A stretch of 32,798 nucleotides of DNA from Tissierellia bacterium. Lineage in GTDB: Bacteria; Bacillota; Clostridia; Tissierellales; Peptoniphilaceae. The notes beneath the pieces were generated by a model. It was not told the origin of the DNA. It worked only from the letters and a program-made list of their open reading frames with translations, and did not search any database. Below, in pieces: positions 1 through 7,798 of the stretch. The stretch is taken from contig JAUNUQ010000028.1 in NCBI GenBank assembly GCA_030538075.1, positions 1 through 32,798 on the forward strand, given 5' to 3'. The translations under genes were made by a program, and so were the position numbers. Within the stretch, counting starts at the first letter, position 1, and every line of letters starts with the position of its first letter.

Positions 1-215
1 CGACAAAGCCAGAGGATCCCAATAAGCTGACAGACCCAGTAAAACCAACGAATACAAAGAAACCGACTCAGAAGACCACAACGACTACTTCGAAAAAGTC
101 AACTGCTGGAAAGAATCCATACACTTATGTAGCAGACTATGGATGGCATATAATGGCTCTTCTCCTTACAGGCTCGGCGGTTTTCGTCGCTGATAAAAAG
201 AGAAGAAAGAAGTAA
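1..215 (+). CDS. C-terminal end of a sortase-anchored surface protein (partial)
   Basis: The gene enters from the left edge; the open frame begins at base 3 and ends at TAA 213-215. The visible 70 residues are a Thr/Lys/Pro-rich stretch of the kind that spans the cell wall. An NPYTY motif follows, then a hydrophobic segment (about WHIMALLLTGSAVFV) and a charged tail DKKRRKK. That order (motif, membrane helix, positive tail) is the architecture of a cell-wall sorting signal. NPxT-type motifs are typical of class B sortase substrates, and a class B sortase gene lies just downstream, so the two probably form an enzyme-substrate pair. The function of the missing N-terminal part cannot be told. 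Confidence 0.75.
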   Translation, partial: TKPEDPNKLTDPVKPTNTKKPTQKTTTTTSKKSTAGKNPYTYVADYGWHIMALLLTGSAVFVADKKRRKK

Positions 216-227
216 ATAGTTCAATGA

Positions 228-259
228 AGGGCGATTTTATCCTAGGATAAGGTCGCTCT
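228..259 (+). terminator. Intrinsic terminator after the surface protein
   Basis: A 13-bp stem with three G-U wobbles (arms 228-240 and 247-259) closes a 6-base CCTAGG loop, 12 bases after the stop codon. The T-rich tail is short (TT then TAC). Confidence 0.6.
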
Positions 260-287
260 TTACTTGGTGGATGCCTTCGATTAGAAT
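259..287 (+). promoter_or_regulatory. Possible sigma-A promoter of the sortase gene
   Basis: TTTACT at 259-264 and TAGAAT at 282-287 are separated by 17 bases. Each differs from consensus by one or two bases. The site starts in the tail of the preceding terminator and lies about 50 bases before the sortase start. Confidence 0.4.
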
Positions 288-337
288 AGGAGTTAGTGCA
301 CAGATAAAGCAGATAATGGGAAGGGGAGAGGAGTTGG

Positions 338-1183
338 TTGATCTATCCAAACTCCGAGAGCAGAATGATGAATAGACGAATTTGGTTATGGATTGAGATC
401 GCAGCAGGTATTCTCTTTTTTGTGCTACTGGGTTTTTTTGTCCTCCGTAAGGTAGAGGATTACCGATTTGTCCAAAGGCAAAGGGAGTTGAGTGCGAGTA
501 TTCAGAGAGTCCAAGTAGCAGAAGAACCGGATTCTGAACGGCTTACAAAGGACTTAGAATCTTCTGAAATAGAGTTAGATTCCCCTGGCCAGGACCCGGA
601 GCAAAAAGCGAGGAATAGGCAGAAAACGCGCTCAGAGGAAGCCCGACAGCAGGTCGAAAGACTTCGTGAGGCCTATCCAGCGGTCATCGCCATCATTGAA
701 ATACCTGGAACGGAGGTGCTCTTTCCCGTAGTACAGGGGCAGGACAACGAATACTATCTGACCCATGACAAAGAAGGGGCCTATCACCCTTATGGCGAAG
801 TCTTTCTGGACTATCGAAATAAGCCGGACTTCTCAGAACAACACAGTATCATCTACGGACATAATATTCGCTCCGCCAAAGCCATTTTTAACGAGTTGAT
901 GGAGTATTCTGACCAAGCGTTCTACGAAGCCCATCCACAGATCAATATTTACACTACGGATGGTCTTAAGGGATACCAAATCGTCAGCGTCTTCCGCGCC
1001 GACCCGGAAGAGCCTTATCGGGAGATTCAGTGGGACAGCGATGCAGAATATCAGGAGTTCACAGCCCACTATTTCTCCCAGAGCATCATCCAGCCTAAGC
1101 CCTACCAGCCCAACTCCCTACTCACCATCTCCACTTGTTTTGACGATGAGATACGCTTTGTGATTATGGCGGTTGAGAAGTGA
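338..1183 (+). CDS. srtB: Class B sortase (SrtB-like transpeptidase)
   Basis: Membrane-bound cysteine transpeptidase that cleaves a sorting motif and links surface proteins to peptidoglycan. Residues 14-36 form an N-terminal membrane anchor, followed by a charged, helical linker (about 40-110) and the sortase beta-barrel. The catalytic triad is visible: His175 in YGHNI, Cys267 in TISTC and Arg273. The 281-residue length is somewhat longer than usual because of the linker. The TTG at 338 is preferred because a strong AGGGGAGAGG ribosome binding site ends 6 bases before it; ATG at 365 has no comparable site. The likely substrate, with an NPYTY signal, is encoded immediately upstream behind its own terminator. 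Confidence 0.9.
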   Translation: MIYPNSESRMMNRRIWLWIEIAAGILFFVLLGFFVLRKVEDYRFVQRQRELSASIQRVQVAEEPDSERLTKDLESSEIELDSPGQDPEQKARNRQKTRSEEARQQVERLREAYPAVIAIIEIPGTEVLFPVVQGQDNEYYLTHDKEGAYHPYGEVFLDYRNKPDFSEQHSIIYGHNIRSAKAIFNELMEYSDQAFYEAHPQINIYTTDGLKGYQIVSVFRADPEEPYREIQWDSDAEYQEFTAHYFSQSIIQPKPYQPNSLLTISTCFDDEIRFVIMAVEK

Positions 1184-1290
1184 TGGTATTGGAAATACTT
1201 TAGCAGTGGAGAAATCAACGGATCAGAGATAAAGCTGGCGAGTCCTTGAACAGATTGTTATTCAATTGCAGATTCGTTTTCACTCAAAAG

Positions 1291-1329
1291 AAAAGATGCA
1301 GTTTGCCACCTAGGCAGACTGCATCTTTT
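1291..1329. terminator. Intrinsic terminator between sortase and asparaginase
   Basis: A 12-bp perfect stem (AAAAGATGCAGT, arms 1291-1302 and 1318-1329) extends inward with TGCC/GGCA. It carries a run of A on one side and T on the other, so it could work in both directions. Confidence 0.75.
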
Positions 1330-1339
1330 CGAATATAAT
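1311..1339 (+). promoter_or_regulatory. Possible promoter of the asparaginase gene
   Basis: A perfect TATAAT at 1334-1339 lies 17 bases after TAGGCA (1311-1316), which matches the -35 consensus at four of six positions. The -35 overlaps the terminator hairpin arm. Start codon TTG is 35 bases downstream of the -10. Confidence 0.4.
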
Positions 1340-1374
1340 AGGAAATAGACAAGTTGTAGACGAGGAGGGAGATA

Positions 1375-2370
1375 TTGAAGAGGATTCTGCTGTTGGCCAC
1401 TGGGGGAACGATTGCCTCGAAGTCCGGGGAGAGGGGATTGGTGCCCACACTGCATTCTGAAGAGTTGCTGCGGTATTTAGATCGATATCGGGAGGATTTT
1501 GTATTCGATGCAGAGGACATATTGGACCTGGATAGTTCAAATATCCAGCCAGAGGAATGGGTGCTAATTGCTCGTAGAGTACACAGTGCCTTAGAGCATT
1601 ATGATGGGGTATTGATCACCCATGGCACCGACACCTTGGCTTATACTGCCGCTGCATTGAGCTTTATGTTAGGGAAGGTGAGGCAAAGTGTGGTCATTAC
1701 TGGATCTCAATTGCCGATTGAAAACCCATTGACCGATGCGACGACCAATCTCTTTACGGCTATGGAGGTCATACGGATGGGGATTAGAGGTGTAACGGTT
1801 GCCTTTGACCGAAAGATCATCCGGGGAACTAGGGCCGTGAAAGTTTCTACAATGGGCTTTGATGCCTTTAAGAGTGTGAACGCAGAGTATATTGGCGAGA
1901 TCTATGCTGATGGAACGAGACTCTACTCTCCCTTTGAGACCAATACAACGGAAGCTCCAAAGCTATTAGATGAGCTCTGCACAGATGTATTTCTGCTGAA
2001 ACTCATACCCGGGACCAGACCGGAATTGCTGGATCGGATCCTAGATATGGGATATCGAGGACTCGTCATTGAAGCATTCGGAGCAGGGGGGATTCACTAT
2101 TTAAACCGCGACCTGTTGACGAGGCTGAACCGATTGGTGGATGCGGGGATTCCAGTGGTCATCTGTAGTCAATGCCTCTATGAGAAATGCGACTTTACTA
2201 TCTATGAAGTGGGCCATAAGATATTGGCACAGGGAATCATCCCCGGCCGAGATATGACGACGGAGGCAGCTGTGACAAAGCTGATGTGGGCTTTGGGACA
2301 GACGGAGGATATGAAGGAGATTCGCAGGATTTTCGATACGGATTATGTAGGCGAGGTCAGTCTAGAATAA
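1375..2370 (+). CDS. ansA: Type I (cytoplasmic) L-asparaginase
   Basis: Hydrolyses L-asparagine to aspartate and ammonia. The N-terminal ATGGTIAS motif holds the nucleophilic Thr12; the second conserved motif HGTDT (83-87) supplies Thr85 and Asp86. There is no signal peptide, and the 331-residue length fits the cytoplasmic type I family. The start is TTG at 1375, with GAGGAGGGA ending about 4 bases upstream. It stands as a single gene with its own promoter-like -10 and is followed by an independent T-box unit. It probably serves nitrogen or amino-acid catabolism. Confidence 0.9.
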   Translation: MKRILLLATGGTIASKSGERGLVPTLHSEELLRYLDRYREDFVFDAEDILDLDSSNIQPEEWVLIARRVHSALEHYDGVLITHGTDTLAYTAAALSFMLGKVRQSVVITGSQLPIENPLTDATTNLFTAMEVIRMGIRGVTVAFDRKIIRGTRAVKVSTMGFDAFKSVNAEYIGEIYADGTRLYSPFETNTTEAPKLLDELCTDVFLLKLIPGTRPELLDRILDMGYRGLVIEAFGAGGIHYLNRDLLTRLNRLVDAGIPVVICSQCLYEKCDFTIYEVGHKILAQGIIPGRDMTTEAAVTKLMWALGQTEDMKEIRRIFDTDYVGEVSLE

Positions 2371-2437
2371 AGGGATGGAAGCCTTTTATAATGTGTATAT
2401 CCGTAGAATAGGTGGGATGCATTTTATTATAAAAGAT

Positions 2438-2466
2438 TTGACACATCGATATAGTTATGTTATAGT
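2438..2466 (+). promoter_or_regulatory. Strong sigma-A promoter of the T-box/trpB unit
   Basis: TTGACA (2438-2443), a 17-base spacer and TATAGT (2461-2466) are nearly consensus. The predicted transcript start, about 2473, lies just before the T-box Stem I. Confidence 0.85.
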
Positions 2467-2497
2467 TAGCTAAAGTTAAATACAGTCATTAAAACCG

Positions 2498-2753
2498 TTG
2501 ACGCGGAGATAAAAATATATGTGCACGTACAGAGAGTGGGGGAAGCTGAGAGCCCCGCCGAACGCAGTGTATTAAATGGACCGCTAAGGGCGCAGTCAAA
2601 GGGCGATGAGCCTGAGTATTCTGCGACGTTACAGTTGCGTTAAACTGAGGGATATGTCAGTATCCTGCATGAGGCGAAGGATTTCTTCGCAAAACAAGGT
2701 GGCACCACGGTTATCAACCCGTTCTTGAGCTGTTCTCAGGGACGGGTTTTTTT
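2498..2753 (+). promoter_or_regulatory. Tryptophan T-box riboswitch leader
   Basis: A tRNA-sensing leader RNA. Stem I is closed by TTGACGCG (2498-2505) pairing with CGC-AGTCAA (2591-2599). The specifier codon is UGG (Trp) at 2577-2579 in the usual context AAA-UGG-ACC. The conserved T-box sequence AAGGTGGCACCACGG lies at 2696-2710, followed by the attenuator hairpin. Uncharged tRNA-Trp should stabilise the antiterminator and switch on the downstream trpB gene. The Trp specificity matches the downstream gene, which supports both calls. Confidence 0.93.
2716..2753 (+). terminator. T-box attenuator terminator
   Basis: A 14-bp stem with two G-U pairs (arms 2716-2729 and 2735-2748) and a CTGTT loop runs into a stretch of T. 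The 5' arm directly follows the T-box sequence, as expected for mutually exclusive antiterminator and terminator forms. Confidence 0.9.
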
Positions 2754-2811
2754 CTGTGCGGGATGGGATTTGATGATGGGTTTGACTAAATACTATGAGG
2801 AGGTAAGTGAA

Positions 2812-4179
2812 ATGACGAGAATGCCGTATAAGATCTATTTGTCTGAAGAGGAGATTCCAAAGAAATGGTATAATCTGCAAGCGGATCTGGGAGATCGTCT
2901 GACTCCTTTCATCCATCCCGCGACGGGCAAACCCTGTACAAAAGGGGATTTGACACCCATTTTTTGTGAGGGAGTGGTGGATCAGGAGTTAAATAGGACG
3001 GATCAATATATTGAGATTCCCGAGGGGATACAAAGCTATTATCAGATGTACCGCCCCTCTCCATTGATACGAGCGTATGAACTGGAAAAGAAATTGGGTA
3101 CGCCAGCGAAGATCTATTATAAATTTGAGGGGATGAATACCAGCGGATCCCACAAACTGAATTCGGCTGCAGCCCAGGTGTATTATGCAAAAGAACAGGG
3201 GATCACGAAGGTGACCACGGAAACAGGAGCAGGACAATGGGGGACGGCCTTGGCGATGGCCTGTGCCCACTATGGGATTGACCTGCAGGTGTTTATGGTG
3301 CGCACCTCCTTTGAACAAAAGCCCTATCGTAAAGCAGTGATGGAGACCTATGGGGCGAATGTGATTCCATCCCCTTCGGATACGACGCAGGTCGGACGAA
3401 AAATCCTCATCGATCATCCTGGAACGGGAGGCTCCCTAGGCTGTGCGATTTCTGAAGCTCTGGAAGTGGCGTTAAACACCGAAAACTGCCGATATGTGCT
3501 CGGCAGTGTTCTAAACCATGTCCTCTTGCACCAATCCATCATTGGGATGGAGACGAAAGCTGCCATGGACCAATATGGAATCGAGCCGGATATCATGATC
3601 GGCTGTGCTGGAGGCGGATCGAACTTAGGTGGCTTTATCGCCCCCTTTATGGGAGAGAGACTACAGGGGAAGAATGCTATCCGATTCATCGCCGTAGAGC
3701 CGGCATCCTGTCCGACTTTAACCAGAGGAAAATTCACTTTGGACTTTGGGGACACGGGCCGCATGACCCCGCTGATTAAGATGTATACCCTTGGAAATGG
3801 CTTCATTCCCTCTCCAACCCATTCCGGTGGTCTGCGCTATCACGGTATGAACCCGATTCTCTCTGAACTGAGGCATGGGGGAGAACTGGAAGCGAGGAGC
3901 TATGAACAGAGTGAGGTATTTGAAGCGGCGGTTTATTTCGCCCAGGTAGAAGGGATTCTACCCGCTCCAGAATCCGCCCATGCGATCAAGGCGGCCATCG
4001 ACGAGGCCATATTGGCGAGGGAAGAGGGGCAGGAAAAGACCATTGCCTTCGCCCTGTCCGGCACAGGATACTTCGATTTATCAGCATATGAATCCTATCA
4101 ACGTGGAGAGATGATCGATCAAGAGACGACGGTAGAAGTCTTGGAAGAGGGATTTCAAACCATCCCCACAATAGAATAA
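2812..4179 (+). CDS. trpB: Tryptophan synthase beta chain, TrpB2 type
   Basis: PLP-dependent enzyme making tryptophan from indole and serine. Visible motifs are GSHKLNSA with the PLP lysine at Lys115, ETGAGQWG (137-144), and the phosphate-binding GGGSN (267-271). The 455-residue length and the N-terminal IYLSEEEIPKKWYNLQADL signature fit the TrpB2 (TIGR01415) group rather than the TrpA-coupled TrpB1. The frame is open from 2725 inside the T-box terminator, but the real start is ATG 2812, preceded by GAGGAGGT. No trpA or other trp gene is nearby, so it may salvage free indole. Expression is controlled by the Trp T-box. Confidence 0.92.
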   Translation: MTRMPYKIYLSEEEIPKKWYNLQADLGDRLTPFIHPATGKPCTKGDLTPIFCEGVVDQELNRTDQYIEIPEGIQSYYQMYRPSPLIRAYELEKKLGTPAKIYYKFEGMNTSGSHKLNSAAAQVYYAKEQGITKVTTETGAGQWGTALAMACAHYGIDLQVFMVRTSFEQKPYRKAVMETYGANVIPSPSDTTQVGRKILIDHPGTGGSLGCAISEALEVALNTENCRYVLGSVLNHVLLHQSIIGMETKAAMDQYGIEPDIMIGCAGGGSNLGGFIAPFMGERLQGKNAIRFIAVEPASCPTLTRGKFTLDFGDTGRMTPLIKMYTLGNGFIPSPTHSGGLRYHGMNPILSELRHGGELEARSYEQSEVFEAAVYFAQVEGILPAPESAHAIKAAIDEAILAREEGQEKTIAFALSGTGYFDLSAYESYQRGEMIDQETTVEVLEEGFQTIPTIE

Positions 4180-4240
4180 AAGTAGCAGCTTTTTAATGAG
4201 AGTTCAAGAAAGCCAACTCCCCATTTGGCTGGATAAATAA

Positions 4241-4276
4241 ACACTAACAGGCACCGGATCCGGTGCCTGTTTGTGT
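4241..4276 (+). terminator. Long perfect palindrome after trpB, probable terminator
   Basis: A 26-base perfect palindrome (4246-4271, centre GGATCC) is extended by ACAC/GTGT across one mismatch. The transcript would form a very stable hairpin 60 bases after the trpB stop. No real T tract follows, so termination efficiency is uncertain. Confidence 0.5.
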
Positions 4277-4839
4277 ACAAGGGGTTGAATGATATCAAAA
4301 GAAAATATCGAAAAATCTCTCTGATCGGCTGGCCGCAGAAGAGGGAGGGAGGCCTCCCCTTCTCCTGCTGTCAGCATCTTGAAGAAGAGAAAGTGAGTTG
4401 TAGTCATTGTTTTGAATCGGGGATTGAGTAAGTCTGCAATGCTCTGCTTTGAAATTGACCTGTGGATTGAACCCGACTAACTAGATTGTAGCATATTGAG
4501 ATTTATTGAGAGATTTGATTGTTTTACTGAAGAACAAAGTTATATAAAGAAGTTTAATGTTATTTTTTATGCGGAAAAATTCGCTTAAATAATTGAGAGA
4601 TGTGATTTTTTAATCGCTATCATCTGCTTGTCCAAAATGGTGCACTTTGCGGACTTGACACGGAGAGTCACAGAACCATGATGGGCGATAACGACGAATA
4701 AGGATTCTTTATGGTAAAATAATAGGCATTAGATAAGATGATAATACACTCCTAATCGATATGAGATAATAGATCGTGATGAAAGTCTCAATATGAGACA
4801 TCAATTTGGATCGGAGAAAGAAAGGTGGAGGGATACATC
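4277..4839. other. Non-coding stretch upstream of the ynjB-type operon
   Basis: No credible gene is seen in these 563 bases. It becomes AT-rich from about 4480 and holds a 16-base direct repeat with one mismatch (4505-4520 and 4592-4607), a short GGGAGGCCTCCC palindrome near 4349, an isolated TTGACA (4655-4660) without a matching -10, and a better promoter candidate at 4712-4720. No TPP-type thi box was seen. Confidence 0.5.
4712..4720 (+). promoter_or_regulatory. Possible extended -10 promoter of the ynjB operon
   Basis: TGGTAAAAT has the TGn extension plus a near-consensus -10 (4715-4720). There is no good -35. The predicted leader is about 110 bases. Confidence 0.4.
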
Positions 4840-6093
4840 GTGAAAAGAATAGTTTGGTGGCCTGCTCTGGTATTGACCATGCTGCTATTGGTGGGATGCA
4901 GTCAACAGGCAGAGGTGCCAGCTGCGATAAAAACGGTAGAACAAGAGAAGATGTTTGACGCCAGTCGCGATTTTGATCAGATTATTGATGAAGCAAGGGG
5001 TACAAAGGTCGATTTCTATGGTTGGGGTGGGGACGAAAACCGTAACAAATGGTTAAATGGCACGGTGGCACCCATACTAAAGGAAAAATACGATATCGAC
5101 TTCGAATACATTGGAATGAATATTGAGGATATCCTAGCCAAGCTGTCTGGCGAGAAACAGGCTGGAGCAGAGACGGGGACCATCGATATGATTTGGATTA
5201 ATGGAGAAAACTTTTTTTCTGCGAAGGAGAATGATCTGTTGTTTGGTCCCTTTGCAGAAAACTTGCCCAGCTATCAGCAATATGTGGATATCCAGGACAG
5301 CGAGGTGCTCTATGACTTTGGGTTCCCAATCGAGGGCTATGAAGCACCCTATGGGAAAGCGCAGTTGGTATTGATCCATGACGGTAGAGTGACAGATGAA
5401 ACGCCCAAAAACGCAGCGGAATTCCTTGCCTATTGTAAAAAATACGAAGGTCAAGTGACCTATCCGGCGCTCCCCGATTTTACTGGATCCGCATTTGTTC
5501 GTACACTGATCTATGATTTGGTGGGCCATGAACAATTTATGACAATGGAACCGGATAAAGAGGTAGTGAAGGCTGCGATTGAGCCTGCGCTGGAATATCT
5601 GCGATCCCTGAACCCATATCTATGGAATCAGGGAACGACCTTTCCTGCGACCTCAGGGGAAGTGAATAATATGTTTACCGATGGACAGATCGTCATGACC
5701 ATGAGCTATAATCCCTATGCAGTGGCGGTGGGCATTGGCGATGGCACTTTTACAGACACGACACGCAGCTTTTTATTTGACAATGGGACCGTAGGAAACA
5801 CCAGCTATATGGCCATTGCAATGAATGCTCCGAATAAAGCAGGCGCAATGGTGGCCATCAACGAGATTCTATCAGCGGAAGTGCAGGCCACCCAGTTTGC
5901 TGAACTTAAGACATTGCCTGTGATCTCTTATGATAATCTGACGGATGAAGAAAAAGCATTATTTGATCAGGTGGATATTGGAGAAGGGGTGCTGCCCCAA
6001 GACGAGCTCTTGAGTAAGCGACTGCCGGAAATGCCGGCCAATCTAGTACCCATCATTGAAGAAATCTGGCTAGAAGAGGTCGTCGGGAAATAA
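4840..6093 (+). CDS. ynjB: YnjB-like ABC transporter substrate-binding lipoprotein
   Basis: Extracellular binding component of an importer. Residues 1-20 are a lipoprotein signal with lipobox LVGC (Cys20). The mature protein has the YnjB (COG4134) hallmarks near its N-terminus, such as FYGWGGDENRNKWLNG and DMIWINGENFFSAKE. The start is taken as GTG 4840 because AGGTGGAGG lies 8 bases upstream; a GTG at 4825 falls in that site. It is the first gene of a four-gene operon with two permeases and an ATPase. The substrate of the YnjBCD family is not established; the neighbouring rhodanese and TVP38 genes hint at a sulfur or selenium compound. Confidence 0.88.
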   Translation: MKRIVWWPALVLTMLLLVGCSQQAEVPAAIKTVEQEKMFDASRDFDQIIDEARGTKVDFYGWGGDENRNKWLNGTVAPILKEKYDIDFEYIGMNIEDILAKLSGEKQAGAETGTIDMIWINGENFFSAKENDLLFGPFAENLPSYQQYVDIQDSEVLYDFGFPIEGYEAPYGKAQLVLIHDGRVTDETPKNAAEFLAYCKKYEGQVTYPALPDFTGSAFVRTLIYDLVGHEQFMTMEPDKEVVKAAIEPALEYLRSLNPYLWNQGTTFPATSGEVNNMFTDGQIVMTMSYNPYAVAVGIGDGTFTDTTRSFLFDNGTVGNTSYMAIAMNAPNKAGAMVAINEILSAEVQATQFAELKTLPVISYDNLTDEEKALFDQVDIGEGVLPQDELLSKRLPEMPANLVPIIEEIWLEEVVGK

Positions 6094-6117
6094 ATCCACT
6101 GATTTAGGAGGAATACT

Positions 6118-6978
6118 ATGAATAAGAGAATGCCCTATCTGCTTTTACTCCCCATCATCTTGCTGGGGCTTCTCTTTTTCTACGGCCTGTTGGGAGGTCT
6201 GGCGGCCAGCTTTGGATATATCCCTGCCTTGGGCTTGAGGGGATGGACCTTCGAGTATTATCTGGAGATCATTCAAAATCCCGCTTTTATCGCTTCACTG
6301 GGGATGAGCTTGTGGATCTCTGTGATTTCGTCTGTGCTGTCCTTGCTCCTGGGGGTCCTCCTAACGGCGGCCCTCGTCTATTCGGGCAATACCCGTGGAC
6401 TAGCGGTCACCGTACTGAAGCTGGCCATTCTGATACCCCATACGATCGTGGCATTGTTTTCGATCAGCATTCTCTCCCAAAACGGAATCATCGCCAGGCT
6501 ATTCTACCAACTGGGCTGGATCAGCAATCAGACACAGTTTCCCCAACTGCTCTTCACCGGCCATCAATTCGGGACGATTGCCGCCTATGTGTGGAAGGAG
6601 ATGCCCTTTGTCGCCTATTTCTCGTTAGCTCTGATGTCCAATATCAACAAGAGTTTGGGGGAGGCGGCTGAAAACCTGGGGGCATCAAAATGGAAGTCCT
6701 TTTTTTATGTGACCCTCCCCCTGAGTATGCCGGCGATTCAAAAGGCCTTTCTCATCATCTTGACCTTCTCCTTTGGGGCATATGATCTTCCCTTTTTGCT
6801 CGGAGCGACCCTGCCCAAAGCACTACCTGTAGCGGCGTATGTGGAATATACCCATCCCGATCTGCTCCACAGGCCCTATGCCATGGCGGCAAATGGCGTG
6901 ATTTTGGCAATCACCTGGTTGATGGCTGGGGTATACTATTGGCTGACCAAGCAGGAGAAGGGAGGCGGCCATGCATAG
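6118..6978 (+). CDS. ABC importer permease, first half of a YnjC-type pair
   Basis: Inner-membrane subunit of the importer: 286 residues with about six hydrophobic helices. The binding-protein-dependent transport EAA motif is at residues 182-188 (EAAENLG), followed by the cytoplasmic segment that docks on the ATPase. A strong AGGAGG lies before ATG 6118. E. coli YnjC is one fused double-length permease; here the two halves are separate genes, the next one overlapping this one by 8 bases. Confidence 0.88.
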   Translation: MNKRMPYLLLLPIILLGLLFFYGLLGGLAASFGYIPALGLRGWTFEYYLEIIQNPAFIASLGMSLWISVISSVLSLLLGVLLTAALVYSGNTRGLAVTVLKLAILIPHTIVALFSISILSQNGIIARLFYQLGWISNQTQFPQLLFTGHQFGTIAAYVWKEMPFVAYFSLALMSNINKSLGEAAENLGASKWKSFFYVTLPLSMPAIQKAFLIILTFSFGAYDLPFLLGATLPKALPVAAYVEYTHPDLLHRPYAMAANGVILAITWLMAGVYYWLTKQEKGGGHA

Positions 6979-7798
6979 AGGAAAGGGCTCCTATGCCCTG
7001 CGGTTCTATTTGGCTTTGGTGCTCTTTGTGATTCTCGCGCCGATGGTCATCTTGCTATTCTGGACCTTCACCAGTCGCTGGCCTTGGCCCCATCTATATC
7101 CGGCGACCCTGAGTCTACGTGGGATCGAAGAGCTATTTGCACCCCATGCTAAAGTGCTTCCGGTTCTCCTGTCCAGTATTGGACTCTCCCTAGCCGTGGC
7201 ATTTCTCTCTGCCATCGTGGCCACGATGACGGCGAGGGCGCTGGTGTTTTACGATTTTCCAGGGAAGAGATGGATTGATCTCTTGGGCATGGCTCCCATC
7301 CTGGTCCCTTCATCGGTCTTTGCAATGGGCATCCATGTGGTCCTGATACGCATGTCTTTGGCGGATACCATGTCTGGGGTAATCCTCGTCCACCTGATCT
7401 ACACCCTGCCCTACACAACCAATATTATGAAGGATTTGACCCATTCCATCGGCAAGCAGATGGAAGACCAAGCCTATGTGCTAGGGGTATCTCCCTGGAA
7501 GGCCTTTTTCCATGTGAGTCTGCCTTTGATCAGTCCGGGGATATTGGCCTCCATCAGCATGGCCTATGTGGTATCCTTTAGTCAGTACTTTATCACCCTT
7601 TTGATCGGAGGGGGAAAGGTGCGGACCTTTAGCACTTTGATGGTGCCCTTTATTGGAAAGGGAGATCGGACCTTGGGCTCAGCCTATGGATTGGTCTTTA
7701 TCCTCTCCACATTAATAGTATTTATGGTGATCAATCAGATCATTCGGCTACTGCCATATCAGAAAAAGGGGGTGGACTCTAATTGGAACTCGAACTAA
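6971..7798 (+). CDS. ABC importer permease, second half of a YnjC-type pair
   Basis: A 275-residue membrane protein with about six helices. Its EAA-like docking loop is divergent: EDQAYVLG at 165-172. ATG 6971 follows GGGAGG and overlaps the end of the first permease by 8 bases, a sign of translational coupling and a heterodimeric channel. The end overlaps the ATPase gene by 16 bases. Confidence 0.87.
   Translation: MHRGKGSYALRFYLALVLFVILAPMVILLFWTFTSRWPWPHLYPATLSLRGIEELFAPHAKVLPVLLSSIGLSLAVAFLSAIVATMTARALVFYDFPGKRWIDLLGMAPILVPSSVFAMGIHVVLIRMSLADTMSGVILVHLIYTLPYTTNIMKDLTHSIGKQMEDQAYVLGVSPWKAFFHVSLPLISPGILASISMAYVVSFSQYFITLLIGGGKVRTFSTLMVPFIGKGDRTLGSAYGLVFILSTLIVFMVINQIIRLLPYQKKGVDSNWNSN

Noticed and set aside
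4204..4407. Minus-strand open frame of 67 codons in the trpB-ynjB gap
   Set aside because: It crosses the palindromic hairpin, has no ribosome binding site, and its translation shows no family pattern.
4655..4660. Consensus TTGACA upstream of ynjB
   Set aside because: No -10-like hexamer lies 16 to 18 bases downstream.
4277..4839. TPP riboswitch before a thiamine-like importer
   Set aside because: No conserved CUGAGA-type thi box or matching stems are visible.
6243..6671. Long alternative-frame open stretch inside the first permease gene
   Set aside because: It is the out-of-frame shadow of the permease gene, with no ribosome binding site and no recognisable protein family.
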